This document shows, one piece after another, positions 36,361 through 48,985 of a DNA stretch of 64,000 bases. Below the pieces are notes generated by a model. The model did no database searches and was not told the origin of the DNA. It saw only the letters and a list, made by a program, of their open reading frames with translations. The stretch is from Cryptomeria japonica. Taxonomy: Eukaryota > Streptophyta > Pinopsida > Cupressales > Cupressaceae. Each line of letters opens with the position of its first letter. Position 1 is the stretch's first letter. The translations under genes were made by a program, and so were the position numbers. The stretch lies in assembly GCF_030272615.1 (NCBI RefSeq), contig NW_026729181.1:1-64000 (forward strand). The letters are read 5' to 3'.

Positions 36361-39300
36361 GCGCATCAAAGGTGCGCACCTCGCTGCCCACCACGGTGCG
36401 CAACGCCGGTGGGCACCCGGGAGTGCTTCGAAGTGTGCTCCAAGGTGCTGCGTGCACGTTGTCGGAGCCCGGTTTGCCCCGGGCGCGCACCTCGCGTGCA
36501 CCTTCGTCGGGGTGGGCACCTTGGCTGGGTTTGCCCCGGCTGCGCTCCGAAGCGGGGTTATTGGAGCGCCGCCTCTTTTTTTGTCGGAGCGTTTGGTGGG
36601 GTTTCTCGCATTGGCTCTTCCGAGGCCCGGTTGCCACCCTGGCGCGCACGAAGTCGGAAGTAGGGTTAATTGCCCGGGTGCGCACCTTTGCCAGGGTGGG
36701 CACCTTACCTGGGCTGCGCACCAGGGCGGGCTCAAGATGGCACGCGCGTTCCGTTTTTTTCACTATCTTTCAAAACGGAAATTTTAAAATCTCCTTTTTT
36801 TTTTGCCTTTTCTGGAAATTAGTGAAGGCAGCGCATCAAAGGTGCGCACCTCGCTGCCCACCTTGGTGTGCTCTGAGGTGCGCACCCGGGAGCGCTACGA
36901 AGTGTGCTCCAAGGTGCGGCGTGCACGTTGTCGGAGCCCGGTTTGCCCCGGGTGCGCACCTCGCCTGCACCTTGGCCGGGGTGGGCACCTTGGCTGGGTT
37001 TGCCCAGGGTGCGCTCCGAAGCGGGGTTACTGGAGCGCCCCCTCTTTTTTTGTCAGAGCGTTTGGTGGGGTTTCTCGCATTGGCTCTTCCCAGGCCCGGT
37101 TGTTGGGTGCGCTCCCACCCTGGCGCGCGCGAAGTTGGAAGTTGGGTTAATTGCCCGGGCGCGCACCTTCGCCAGGGTGGGCACCTTGGTGCGCACACCT
37201 TGGCTGGGCTGCGCACCAGGGCGGGCTCAAGATGGCACCAGCATTCCCTTTTTCTCACTATCTTTCAAAACGGAAATTTTAAAATCTCATTTTTTTTTTG
37301 CCTTTTATGGAAATTAGTGAAGGCATCGCATCAAAGGTGCGCACCTCGCTGCCCACCTTGGTGTGCTCCGAGGTGCCCACCACGGTGCGCAACGCCGGTG
37401 CGAACCCGGGAGCGCCCCGATGTGTGCTCCAAGGTGCGGCGTGCACGAAGTCGGACCCCGGTTTGCCCCGGGTGCGCACCTCGCGTGCACCTTGGTGCGC
37501 ACACCTTGGCTGGGTTGCGCGGCCTGGTGGGCACCATGGTGCGCACCAAGGAGCGCTCCGAAGTGTGCTCCAAGGTGCGGCGTGCACGAAGTCGGAGCCC
37601 GGTTTGCCCCGGGTACGCACCTCGCGTGCACCTTCGCCGGGGTGGGCACCTCGGCTGGGTTGCGCGCCCTGGTGCGCACCAAGGAGCGCTCCGAAGTGTG
37701 CTCCAAGGTGCGGCGTGCACGAAGTCGGAGCCCGGTTTGCCCCGGGTGCGCACCTTCGCCGCGGTGCGCACCATGGCGTGCACGAAGTCGGAGCCCGGTT
37801 TGCCCCGGGTGCGCACCTCGCGTGCACCTTCGGCGGGGTTGCGCGCCCTGGTGGGCACCATGGTGCGCACCAAGGAGCGCTCCGAAGTGTGCTCCAAGGT
37901 GCGGCGTGCACGAAGTCGGAGCCCGGTTTGCCCCGGGTGCGCACCTCGCGTGCACCTTCGGCGGGGTTGCGCGCCCTGGTGGGCACCATGGTGCGCACCA
38001 AGGAGCGCTCCGAAGTGTGCTCCAAGGTGCGGCGTGCACGAAGTCGGAGCCCGGTTTGCCCCGGGTGCGCACCTCGCGTGCACCTTCGCCGCGGTGGGCA
38101 CCATGGCGTGCACGAAGTCGGAGCCCGGTTTGCCCCGGGTGCGCACCTCGCGTGCACCTTCGCCGGGGTGGGCACCTCGGCTGGGTTGCGCGCCCTGGTG
38201 CGCACCAAGGAGCGCTCCGAAGTGTGCTCCAAGGTGCGGCGTGCACGAAGTCGGAGCCCGGTTTGCCCCGGGTGCGCACCTCGCGTGCACCTTCGCCAGG
38301 GTGGGCACCTCGGTGCGCACACCTTCTCAATGTTTTCTTGCCTTTTCTGGAAATTGGTGAAGGCAGCGCATCAAAGGTGCGCACCTCGGTGTGCTCCGAG
38401 GTGCGAACCCGAGAGCGCTCCGAGGTGCCCACGAAGTCGAAAGTCGGGTTAATTGCATTGTTTTCCCCGGGTGCGCTCCGAGGTGCGCAACATCGGCGCG
38501 CACCAAGGAGGGCTCCGAAGTGTGCTCCAAGGTGCGCACGATGGCGTGCACCTCTGGTGCGCACGATTCGGAGCTCGGTTTGACCGGGGTGCGCACACCT
38601 TGGCTGGGTTGCGCACCTTTTGTGCGCTCCAAGGTGCGCACGAAGTCGGAGCTCGGTTTGCCCCGGGTGCGCACCTTCGCCAGGGTGCGCACCTTGATGC
38701 GCACGCCTTGGCTGGGCTGCGCACCTTGGTGGGCGCCATGGTGCGCACCTTTCGTGCGCTCCAAGGTGCGCACGAAGTCGGAGCTCGGTTTGCCCCGGGT
38801 GCGCACCTTGGTGGGCGCCATGGTGCACTCCGAGGTGCCCAAGATTGGTGCGCACCAAGGAGCGCTCCGAAGTGCGCTCCAAGGTGCGCGCGAAGTCGAA
38901 AGTTGGGTTAATTGTCCGGTTTGCCTCGGGTGCGCACCTTGCGTGCACCTTCGCCAGGGTGGGCGCCTTGGTGCGCACACCTTGGCTGGGCTGCGCACAC
39001 CTTGGCACCCGCGTTTCCTTCATTTTAAATTTTTTTTTTTTACAATCTCTCAAGTGGGAAATTCTATAATCTCAACTTTTTTTGCCTTTTCAGGAAACTT
39101 TTGAATGGAGCGCATCATTGGTGCGCTCCGAAGTGTGCTCCAAAGCTCTCTCCAGCTGCGTGCACCTGCCCCGGCCGCGCACCCGACCCCGCCCAGCTTC
39201 GCTCACCTGTCCCGGGCGTCTGGTGCGGAACCTTAGAGTAAGAAACATCACCGTGCACCTTGGCCAACGTGCGCGACTCGACCGAGCGCGCACTGGCCGA

Positions 39301-39541
39301 GGTGCACACCGATTTCACCTGGGTGCGCGCGCAGCACCTCGGGCGCACCGGGGTGCGCGCACAACGCCCGGGTTGCACCGTGGCCTGTGTGCTCGGGGCG
39401 CCTCGGGTGCGCGCTCGGTGTCGCCCCCGCGCGCGCGGTAGTGCGGGCAGCGCACCCCGGCCCGGCCCGGCCCCGACGAGAACGCAAACGGGCAAAAGGT
39501 TTATTCAAATAGCATTGCGACGCCCGGCGAAAAACTAAAAA

Positions 39542-39660
39542 AGGGTGCAACACCGGGACTTCCCGGGAGGTCACCCATCCCAGTACTACTCCGGCCCAAG
39601 CGCGCTTAACTGCGGAGTTCTGATGGGATCCGGTGCACTAACGCTGGTATGATCGCACCC
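39542..39660 (-). rRNA. 5S rRNA gene, copy 5
   Basis: Identical to the other copies. It lies 10275 bp from copy 4 because of the extra 2352-bp block in unit 5. T6 terminator at 39537-39542. Confidence 0.97.
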
Positions 39661-41932
39661 GTTATGAGCTTGTCGCAGTGTGTACTTAGCAAACCGCGAC
39701 CCACGTGCGAATCCACCCCGGCCACCCACCCCCGTCGAGGTGCACACCCTCCCTCGCGAAGTGCGCCCCGTTCGCCAAGTGTGAGCCCTGCCCGGGTGCG
39801 CGCACCTTGCTAGGGCGTCGGGTGTGCACCCGGCCCGGCCTACGTGCGTGCACCTGGAGGGGGCGTCGTGTGCGTGCAGTGTCCCGTCTGCAACGCGGTG
39901 CCCACACACCACCTCGGGCGCAACGACCTGCGCTCACATGTGGGCCGAGTGCACCTTGGTGCATGTTCGGGGCGCCTCGGGTGCACGCTCGATCTTGCCC
40001 CGGTGCACCAAGGCGCTCGGTTTGCCCCGGGTGCGCACTTGGTGCAAGGTGGGCACCCAAAATAGGGATCAAGCACCAAAACACAAGTTTCGGGATGCAA
40101 AATGGGACCCAAGGACCACAAATGCGTTCCAAGACCCATGATGGGTCCACGAGAACAAAAATGTGTTCCGAGACTTAATAAACAAATATTGGGTTTTAGG
40201 AGAAGAAACATGCTCTGATGCCCAAAACGAGAATCGACCCCGAAAAGGCCACAGGCCAAAAGTGGGATGCGAGACAAAAAAAAATGGGACCCGAGGACCA
40301 AAATTGGGTTCCCAGGTCGAAGACAGGGCAACCGGACAAGAAACGACCTCTAAGGCTCGAAATGAGTCCCGACGACTAAAACTTGACAAGAAGCACCCAT
40401 CAGGCACCCAACTCGACACCCATGGGATGCCGACCCACCCGGGCTTCCACCTAGCACACCTTGGCACCCACCCACCCTCGCACCCAACCTCGCACCCAAC
40501 TTAGCACCTTTGAACCCACATTGGCACTCACCCTGACCCTGGCACCTTGGAACCCACATTGGCACTCACCTTGACCCTGGCACCCACCTTTGCACTCACC
40601 TTGGGACCCACCCTGGCTCCCACCTCGGCACCCACCCAGACACCCACCTTGGTTCCTTGGCACCCACCTTGGATCCTTGGCACCCACCCCGACACCCACC
40701 TTGGCACGCAACTTGGCTACTTGCCACCCACCTTGGCTCCTTGACGCCCACCCCGACAACCACCCCGTGACCTACCCTGGCTAGGGTTGGTGCACACCCA
40801 CCCTGGTGCCCACCTTGGCACCCACCCTATGACCCACCTTGGCACGCACCTTAGTACCCACCCCGTTACCCACCCTAGGACCCACCCCGTGACCCACCTT
40901 GGCCAGGGTGGGTGCCTTGGTGCGCACAACTTGCCTGGGCTGCACACCAGGGCGGGCTCAAGATGGCACCCGCGTTCCGTTTTTTTCACTATCTTTCAAA
41001 ACGGAAATTTTAAAATCTCATTTTTTTCTTTTTTTTGCCTTTTCTGGAAATTAGTGAAGGCAGCGCATCAAAGGTGCGCAATGCTGGTGCGAACCCGGGA
41101 GCGCTCCGATGTGTGCTCCAAGGTGCGGCGTGCACGAAGTCCGAGCCCGGTTTGCCCCGGGTGCGCACCTCGCGTGCACCTTCGCCGGGGTGAGCACCTT
41201 GGCTGGGTTGCGCGCCCTGGTGCGTACCAAGGAGCGCTCTGAAGTGTGCTCCAAGGTGCGGCGTGCACGAAGTCGGAGCCCGGTTTGCCCCGGGTGTGCA
41301 CCTCGGGTGCGCACCTCGCGTGCACCTTCGCTGCGGTGGGCACCTTGGCTGGGTTGCGCGCCTTGGTGGGCACCATGCAGTGCACGAAGTCGGAGCCCGG
41401 TTTGCCCCGGGCGCGCACCTCCGCCAGGGTGGGCACCTTGGTGCGCACAACTTGCCTGGGCTGCGCATCAGGAAGGGCTCAAGATGGCACCCGCGTTCCG
41501 TTTTTTTCACTATCTTTCAGAACGGAAATTTTAAAATATCGTTTTTTTTTGCCTTTTCTGGAAATTAGTGAAGGCAGCGCATCAAAGGTGCGCAACGCTG
41601 GTGCGAACCTGGGAGCGCTCCGATGTGTGCTCCAAGGTGCGGCGTGCACGAAGTCGGAGCCCGGTTTGCCTCGGGTGCGCCCTGGTGGGCACCATGGTGC
41701 GCACCAAGGAGCGCTCCGAAGTGTGCTCCAAGGTGCGGCCTGCACGAAGTCGGAGCCCGGTTTGCCCCGGGTGTGCACCTCGGGTGGGCACCTTGGTGCG
41801 CATGCCTTGCCTGGGCTGCGCACCAGGGCGGGCTCAAGATGGCACCCGCGTTCCTTTTTTTTCACTATCTTTCAAAACGGAAATTTTAAAATCTCATTTT
41901 TTTTTGCCTTTTTCTGGAAATTAGTGAAGGCA

Positions 41933-44283
41933 GCGCATCAAAGGTGCGCACCTCGCTGCCCACCACGGTGCGCAACGCCGGTGGGCACCCGGGAGTGCTT
42001 CGAAGTGTGCTCCAAGGTGCTGCGTGCACGTTGTCGGAGCCCGGTTTGCCCCGGGTGCGCACCTCGCGTGCACCTTCGTCGGGGTGGGCACCTTGGCTTG
42101 GTTTGCCCCGGCTGCGCTCCGAAGCGGGGTTATTGGAGCGCCGCCTCTTTTTTTGTCGGAGCGTTTGGTGGGGTTTCTCGCATTGGCTCTTCCGAGGCCC
42201 GGTTGCCACCCTGGCGCGCACGAAGTCGGAAGTAGGGTTAATTGCCCGGGTGCGCACCTTTGCCAGGGTGGCACCTTACCTGGGCTGCGCACCAGGGCGG
42301 GCTCAAGATGGCACGCGCGTTCCGTTTTTTTCACTATCTTTCAAAACGGAAATTTTAAAATCTCCTTTTTTTTTTGCCTTTTCTGGAAATTAGTGAAGGC
42401 AGCGCATCAAAGGTGCGCACCTCGCTGCCCACCTTGGTGTGCTCTGAGGTGCGCACCCGGGAGCGCTACGAAGTGTGCTCCAAGGTGCGGCGTGCACGTT
42501 GTCGGAGCCCGGTTTGCCCCGGGTGCGCACCTCGCCTGCACCTTGGCCGGGGTGGGCACCTTGGCTGGGTTTGCCCAGGGTGCGCTCCGAAGCGGGGTTA
42601 CTGGAGCGCCCCCTCTTTTTTTGTCAGAGAGTTTGGTGGGGTTTCTCGCATTGGCTCTTCCCAGGCCCGGTTGTTGGGTGCGCTCCCACCCTGGCGCGCG
42701 CGAAGTTGGAAGTTGGGTTAATTGCCCGGGCGCGCACCTTCGCCAGGGTGGGCACCTTGGTGCGCAAACCTTGGCTGGGCTGCGCACCAGGGCGGGCTCA
42801 AGATGGCACCAGCATTCCCTTTTTCTCACTATCTTTCAAAACGGAAATTTTAAAATCTCGTTTTTTTTTTGCCTTTTATGGAAATTAGTGAAGGCATCGC
42901 ATCAAAGGTGCGCACCTCGCTGCCCACCTTGGTGTGCTCCGAGGTGCCCACCACGGTGCGCAACGCCGGTGCGAACCCGGGAGCGCCCCGATGTGTGCTC
43001 CAAGGTGCGGCGTGCACGAAGTCGGACCCCGGTTTGCCCCGGGTGCGCACCTCGCGTGCACCTTGGTGCGCACACCTTGGCTGGGTTGCGCGGCCTGGTG
43101 GGCACCATGGTGCGCACCAAGGAGCGCTCCGAAGTGTGCTCCAAGGTGCGGCGTGCACGAAGTCGGAGCCCGGTTTGCCCCGGGTGCGCACCTTCGCCGC
43201 GGTGGGCACCATGGCGTGCACGAAGTCGGAGCCCGGTTTGCCCCGGGTGCGCACCTCGCGTGCACCTTCGCCGGGGTGGGCACCTCGGCTGGGTTGCGCG
43301 CCCTGGTGCGCACCAAGGAGCGCTCTGAAGTGTGCTCCAAGGTGCGGCGTGCACGAAGTCGGAGCCCGGTTTGCCCCGGGTGTGCACCTCGCGTGCACCT
43401 TCGCTGCGGTGGGCACCTTGGCTGGGTTGCGCGCCTTGGTGGGCACCATGCAGTGCACGAAGTCGGAGCCCGGTTTGCCCCGGGCGCGCACCTCCGCCAG
43501 GGTGGGCACCTTGGTGCGCACAACTTGCCTGGGCTGCGCACCAGGAAGGGCTCAAGATGGCACCCGCGTTCCGTTTTTTTCACTATCTTTCAGAACGGAA
43601 ATTTTAAAATATCGTTTTTTTTTGCCTTTTCTGGAAATTAGTGAAGGCAGCGCATCAAAGGTGCGCAACGCTGGTGCGAACCTGGGAGCGCTCCGATGTG
43701 TGCTCCAAGGTGCGGCGTGCACGAAGTCGGACCCCGGTTTGCCCCGGGTGCGCACCTCGCGTGCACCTTGGTGCGCACACCTTGGCTGGGTTGCGCGCCC
43801 TGGTGGGCACCATGGTGCGCACCAAGGAGCGCTCCGAAGTGTGCTCCAAGGTGCGGCGTGCACGAAGTCGGAGCCCGGTTTGCCCCGGGTGCGCACCTCG
43901 CGTGCACCTTCGCCGCGGTGGGCACCATGGCGTGCACGAAGTCGGAGCCCGGTTTGCCCCGGGTGCGCACCTCGCGTGCACCTTCGCCGGGGTGGGCACC
44001 TTTGTGTGCAGACCTTGGCTGGGTTGCGCGCCCTGGTGGGCACCATGGTGCGCACCAAGGAGCGCTCCGAAGTGTGCTCCAAGGTGCGGCCTGCACGAAG
44101 TCGGAGCCCGGTTTGCCCCGGGTGTGCACCTCGGGTGGGCACCTTGGTGCGCATGCCTTGCCTGGGCTGCGCACCAGGGCGGGCTCAAGATGGCACCCGC
44201 GTTCCTTTTTTTTCACTATCTTTCAAAACGGAAATTTTAAAATCTCATTTTTTTTTGCCTTTTTCTGGAAATTAGTGAAGGCA
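41933..44283 (+). repeat. 2351-bp internal block, unit 6 copy
   Basis: First-position type with the diagnostic variants, ending in an alpha' that carries CACCTTTGTGTG as in unit 5. Confidence 0.9.
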
Positions 44284-47200
44284 GCGCATCAAAGGTGCGC
44301 ACCTCGCTGCCCACCACGGTGCGCAACGCCGGTGGGCACCCGGGAGTGCTTCGAAGTGTGCTCCAAGGTGCTGCGTGCACGTTGTCGGAGCCCGGTTTGC
44401 CCCGGGTGCGCACCTCGCGTGCACCTTCGTCGGGGTGGGCACCTTGGCTGGGTTTGCCCCGGCTGCGCTCCGAAGCGGGGTTATTGGAGCGCCGCCTCTT
44501 TTTTTGTCGGAGCGTTTGGTGGGGTTTCTCGCATTGGCTCTTCCGAGGCCCGGTTGCCACCCTGGCGCGCACGAAGTCGGAAGTAGGGTTAATTGCCCGG
44601 GTGCGCACCTTTGCCAGGGTGGGCACCTTACCTGGGCTGCGCACCAGGGCGGGCTCAAGATGGCACGCGCGTTCCGTTTTTTTCACTATCTTTCAAAACG
44701 GAAATTTTAAAATCTCCTTTTTTTTTTGCCTTTTCTGGAAATTAGTGAAGGCAGCGCATCAAAGGTGCGCACCTCGCTGCCCACCTTGGTGTGCTCTGAG
44801 GTGCGCACCCGGGAGCGCTACGAAGTGTGCTCCAAGGTGCGGCGTGCACGTTGTCGGAGCCCGGTTTGCCCCGGGTGCGCACCTCGCCTGCACCTTGGCC
44901 GGGGTGGGCACCTTGGCTGGGTTTGCCCAGGGTGCGCTCCGAAGCGGGGTTACTGGAGCGCCCCCTCTTTTTTTGTCAGAGCGTTTGGTGGGGTTTCTCG
45001 CATTGGCTCTTCCCAGGCCCGGTTGTTGGGTGCGCTCCCACCCTGGCGCGCGCGAAGTTGGAAGTTGGGTTAATTGCCCGGGCGCGCACCTTCGCCAGGG
45101 TGGGCACCTTGGTGCGCACACCTTGGCTGGGCTGCGCACCAGGGCGGGCTCAAGATGGCACCAGCATTCCCTTTTTCTCACTATCTTTCAAAACGGAAAT
45201 TTTAAAATCTCGTTTTTTTTTTGCCTTTTATGGAAATTAGTGAAGGCATCGCATCAAAGGTGCGCACCTCGCTGCCCACCTTGGTGTGCTCCGAGGTGCC
45301 CACCACGGTGCGCAACGCCGGTGCGAACCCGGGAGCGCCCCGATGTGTGCTCCAAGGTGCGGCGTGCACGAAGTCGGACCCCGGTTTGCCCCGGGTGCGC
45401 ACCTCGCGTGCACCTTGGTGCGCACACCTTGGCTGGGTTGCGCGGCCTGGTGGGCACCATGGTGCGCACCAAGGAGCGCTCCGAAGTGTGCTCCAAGGTG
45501 CGGCGTGCACGAAGTCGGAGCCCGGTTTGCCCCGGGTACGCACCTCGCGTGCACCTTCGCCGGGGTGGGCACCTCGGCTGGGTTGCGCGCCCTGGTGCGC
45601 ACCAAGGAGCGCTCCGAAGTGTGCTCCAAGGTGCGGCGTGCACGAAGTCGGAGCCCGGTTTGCCCCGGGTGCGCACCTTCGCCGCGGTGCGCACCATGGC
45701 GTGCACGAAGTCGGAGCCCGGTTTGCCCCGGGTGCGCACCTCGCGTGCACCTTCGGCGGGGTTGCGCGCCCTGGTGGGCACCATGGTGCGCACCAAGGAG
45801 CGCTCCGAAGTGTGCTCCAAGGTGCGGCGTGCACGAAGTCGGAGCCCGGTTTGCCCCGGGTGCGCACCTCGCGTGCACCTTCGGCGGGGTTGCGCGCCCT
45901 GGTGGGCACCATGGTGCGCACCAAGGAGCGCTCCGAAGTGTGCTCCAAGGTGCGGCGTGCACGAAGTCGGAGCCCGGTTTGCCCCGGGTGCGCACCTCGC
46001 GTGCACCTTCGCCGCGGTGGGCACCATGGCGTGCACGAAGTCGGAGCCCGGTTTGCCCCGGGTGCGCACCTCGCGTGCACCTTCGCCGGGGTGGGCACCT
46101 CGGCTGGGTTGCGCGCCCTGGTGCGCACCAAGGAGCGCTCCGAAGTGTGCTCCAAGGTGCGGCGTGCACGAAGTCGGAGCCCGGTTTGCCCCGGGTGCGC
46201 ACCTCGCGTGCACCTTCGCCAGGGTGGGCACCTCGGTGCGCACACCTTCTCAATGTTTTCTTGCCTTTTCTGGAAATTGGTGAAGGCAGCGCATCAAAGG
46301 TGCGCACCTCGGTGTGCTCCGAGGTGCGAACCCGAGAGCGCTCCGAGGTGCCCACGAAGTCGAAAGTCGGGTTAATTGCATTGTTTTCCCCGGGTGCGCT
46401 CCGAGGTGCGCAACATCGGCGCGCACCAAGGAGGGCTCCGAAGTGTGCTCCAAGGTGCGCACGATGGCGTGCACCTCTGGTGCGCACGATTCGGAGCTCG
46501 GTTTGACCGGGGTGCGCACACCTTGGCTGGGTTGCGCACCTTTTGTGCGCTCCAAGGTGCGCACGAAGTCGGAGCTCGGTTTGCCCCGGGTGCGCACCTT
46601 CGCCAGGGTGCGCACCTTGATGCGCACGCCTTGGCTGGGCTGCGCACCTTGGTGGGCGCCATGGTGCGCACCTTTCGTGCGCTCCAAGGTGCGCACGAAG
46701 TCGGAGCTCGGTTTGCCCCGGGTGCGCACCTTGGTGGGCGCCATGGTGCACTCCGAGGTGCCCAAGATTGGTGCGCACCAAGGAGCGCTCCGAAGTGCGC
46801 TCCAAGGTGCGCGCGAAGTCGAAAGTTGGGTTAATTGTCCGGTTTGCCTCGGGTGCGCACCTTGCGTGCACCTTCGCCAGGGTGGGCGCCTTGGTGCGCA
46901 CACCTTGGCTGGGCTGCGCACACCTTGGCACCCGCGTTTCCTTCATTTTAAATTTTTTTTTTTTACAATCTCTCAAGTGGGAAATTCTATAATCTCAACT
47001 TTTTTTGCCTTTTCAGGAAACTTTTGAATGGAGCGCATCATTGGTGCGCTCCGAAGTGTGCTCCAAAGCTCTCTCCAGCTGCGTGCACCTGCCCCGGCCG
47101 CGCACCCGGCCCCGCCCAGCTTCGCTCACCTGTCCCGGGCGTCTGGTGCGGAACCTTAGAGTAAGAAACATCACCGTGCACCTTGGCCAACGTGCGCGAC

Positions 47201-47464
47201 TCGACCGAGCGCGCACTGGCCGAGGTGCACACCGATTTCACCTGGGTGCGCGCGCAGCACCTCGGGCGCACCGGGGTGCGCGCACAACGCCCGGGTTGCA
47301 CCGTGGCCTGTGTGCTCGGGGCGCCTCGGGTGCGCGCTCGGTGTCGCCCCCGCGCGCGCGGTAGTGCGGGCAGCGCACCCCGGCCCGGCCCGGCCCCGAC
47401 GAGAACGCAAACGGGCAAAAGGTTTATTCAAATAGCATTGCGACGCCCGGCGAAAAACTAAAAA

Positions 47465-47583
47465 AGGGTGCAACACCGGGACTTCCCGGGAGGTCACCCA
47501 TCCCAGTACTACTCCGGCCCAAGCGCGCTTAACTGCGGAGTTCTGATGGGATCCGGTGCACTAACGCTGGTATGATCGCACCC
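47465..47583 (-). rRNA. 5S rRNA gene, copy 6
   Basis: Identical to the other copies and 7923 bp from copy 5. T6 terminator at 47460-47465. Confidence 0.97.
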
Positions 47584-48985
47584 GTTATGAGCTTGTCGCA
47601 GTGTGTACTTAGCAAACCGCGACCCACGTGCGAATCCACCCCGGCCACCCACCCCCGTCGAGGTGCACACCCTCCCTCGCGAAGTGCGCCCCGTTCGCCA
47701 AGTGTGAGCCCTGCCCGGGTGCGCGCACCTTGCTAGGGCGTCGGGTGTGCACCCGGCCCGGCCTACGTGCGTGCACCTGGAGGGGGCGTCGTGTGCGTGC
47801 AGTGTCCCGTCTGCAACGCGGTGCCCACACACCACCTCGGGCGCAACGACCTGCGCTCACATGTGGGCCGAGTGCACCTTGGTGCATGTTCGGGGCGCCT
47901 CGGGTGCACGCTCGATCTTGCCCCGGTGCACCAAGGCGCTCGGTTTGCCCCGGGTGCGCACTTGGTGCAAGGTGGGCACCCAAAATAGGGATCAAGCACC
48001 AAAACACAAGTTTCGGGATGCAAAATGGGACCCAAGGACCACAAATGCGTTCCAAGACCCATGATGGGTCCACGAGAACAAAAATGTGTTCCGAGACTTA
48101 ATAAACAAATATTGGGTTTTAGGAGAAGAAACATGCTCTGATGCCCAAAACGAGAATCGACCCCGAAAAGGCCACAGGCCAAAAGTGGGATGCGAGACAA
48201 AAAAAAATGGGACCCGAGGACCAAAATTGGGTTCCCAGGTCGAAGACAGGGCAACCGGACAAGAAACGACCTCTAAGGCTCGAAATGAGTCCCGACGACT
48301 AAAACTTGACAAGAAGCACCCATCAGGCACCCAACTCGACACCCATGGGATGCCGACCCACCCGGGCTTCCACCTAGCACACCTTGGCACCCACCCACCC
48401 TCGCACCCAACCTCGCACCCAACTTAGCACCTTTGAACCCACATTGGCACTCACCCTGACCCTGGCACCTTGGAACCCACATTGGCACTCACCTTGACCC
48501 TGGCACCCACCTTTGCACTCACCTTGGGACCCACCCTGGCTCCCACCTCGGCACCCACCCAGACACCCACCTTGGTTCCTTGGCACCCACCTTGGATCCT
48601 TGGCACCCACCCCGACACCCACCTTGGCACGCAACTTGGCTACTTGCCACCCACCTTGGCTCCTTGACGCCCACCCCGACAACCACCCCGTGACCTACCC
48701 TGGCTAGGGTTGGTGCACACCCACCCTGGTGCCCACCTTGGCACCCACCCTATGACCCACCTTGGCACGCACCTTAGTACCCACCCCGTTACCCACCCTA
48801 GGACCCACCCCGTGACCCACCTTGGCCAGGGTGGGTGCCTTGGTGCGCACAACTTGCCTGGGCTGCACACCAGGGCGGGCTCAAGATGGCACCCGCGTTC
48901 CGTTTTTTTCACTATCTTTCAAAACGGAAATTTTAAAATCTCATTTTTTTCTTTTTTTTGCCTTTTCTGGAAATTAGTGAAGGCA

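Larger units (their letters stand above)
30788..41062 (+). repeat. 5S-bearing macrosatellite, unit 5 (10275 bp, expanded)
   Basis: This unit is longer than the standard by 2352 bp because it holds three beta-gamma-delta sets (31658, 34009, 36361). The two complete alpha' modules both carry CACCTTTGTGTGCAG (~33722 and ~36075), so one block was copied after that substitution. The third beta set has CCCCGGGCGCGCACC (~36477-36491), shared only with unit 7. A private change GCACCCGACCCC is seen near 39179. 5S gene at 39542-39660. Purine-rich spacer near 40050-40392 and CCACC minisatellite near 40393-40909. Confidence 0.92.
41063..48985 (+). repeat. 5S-bearing macrosatellite, unit 6 (7923 bp)
   Basis: Standard unit with beta sets at 41933 and 44284. 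Its second alpha' carries the CACCTTTGTGTG variant (~44000) that marks both complete alpha' modules of unit 5, so units 5 and 6 are close relatives. 5S gene at 47465-47583. Purine-rich spacer near 47973-48315 and CCACC minisatellite near 48316-48832. Confidence 0.92.

Noticed and set aside
13418-48985. Assembly artefact producing false copies of one unit
   Set aside because: It cannot be excluded outright, but each unit carries private or pairwise-shared variants, and unit lengths differ in explicable steps, which simple duplication of a contig would not create.
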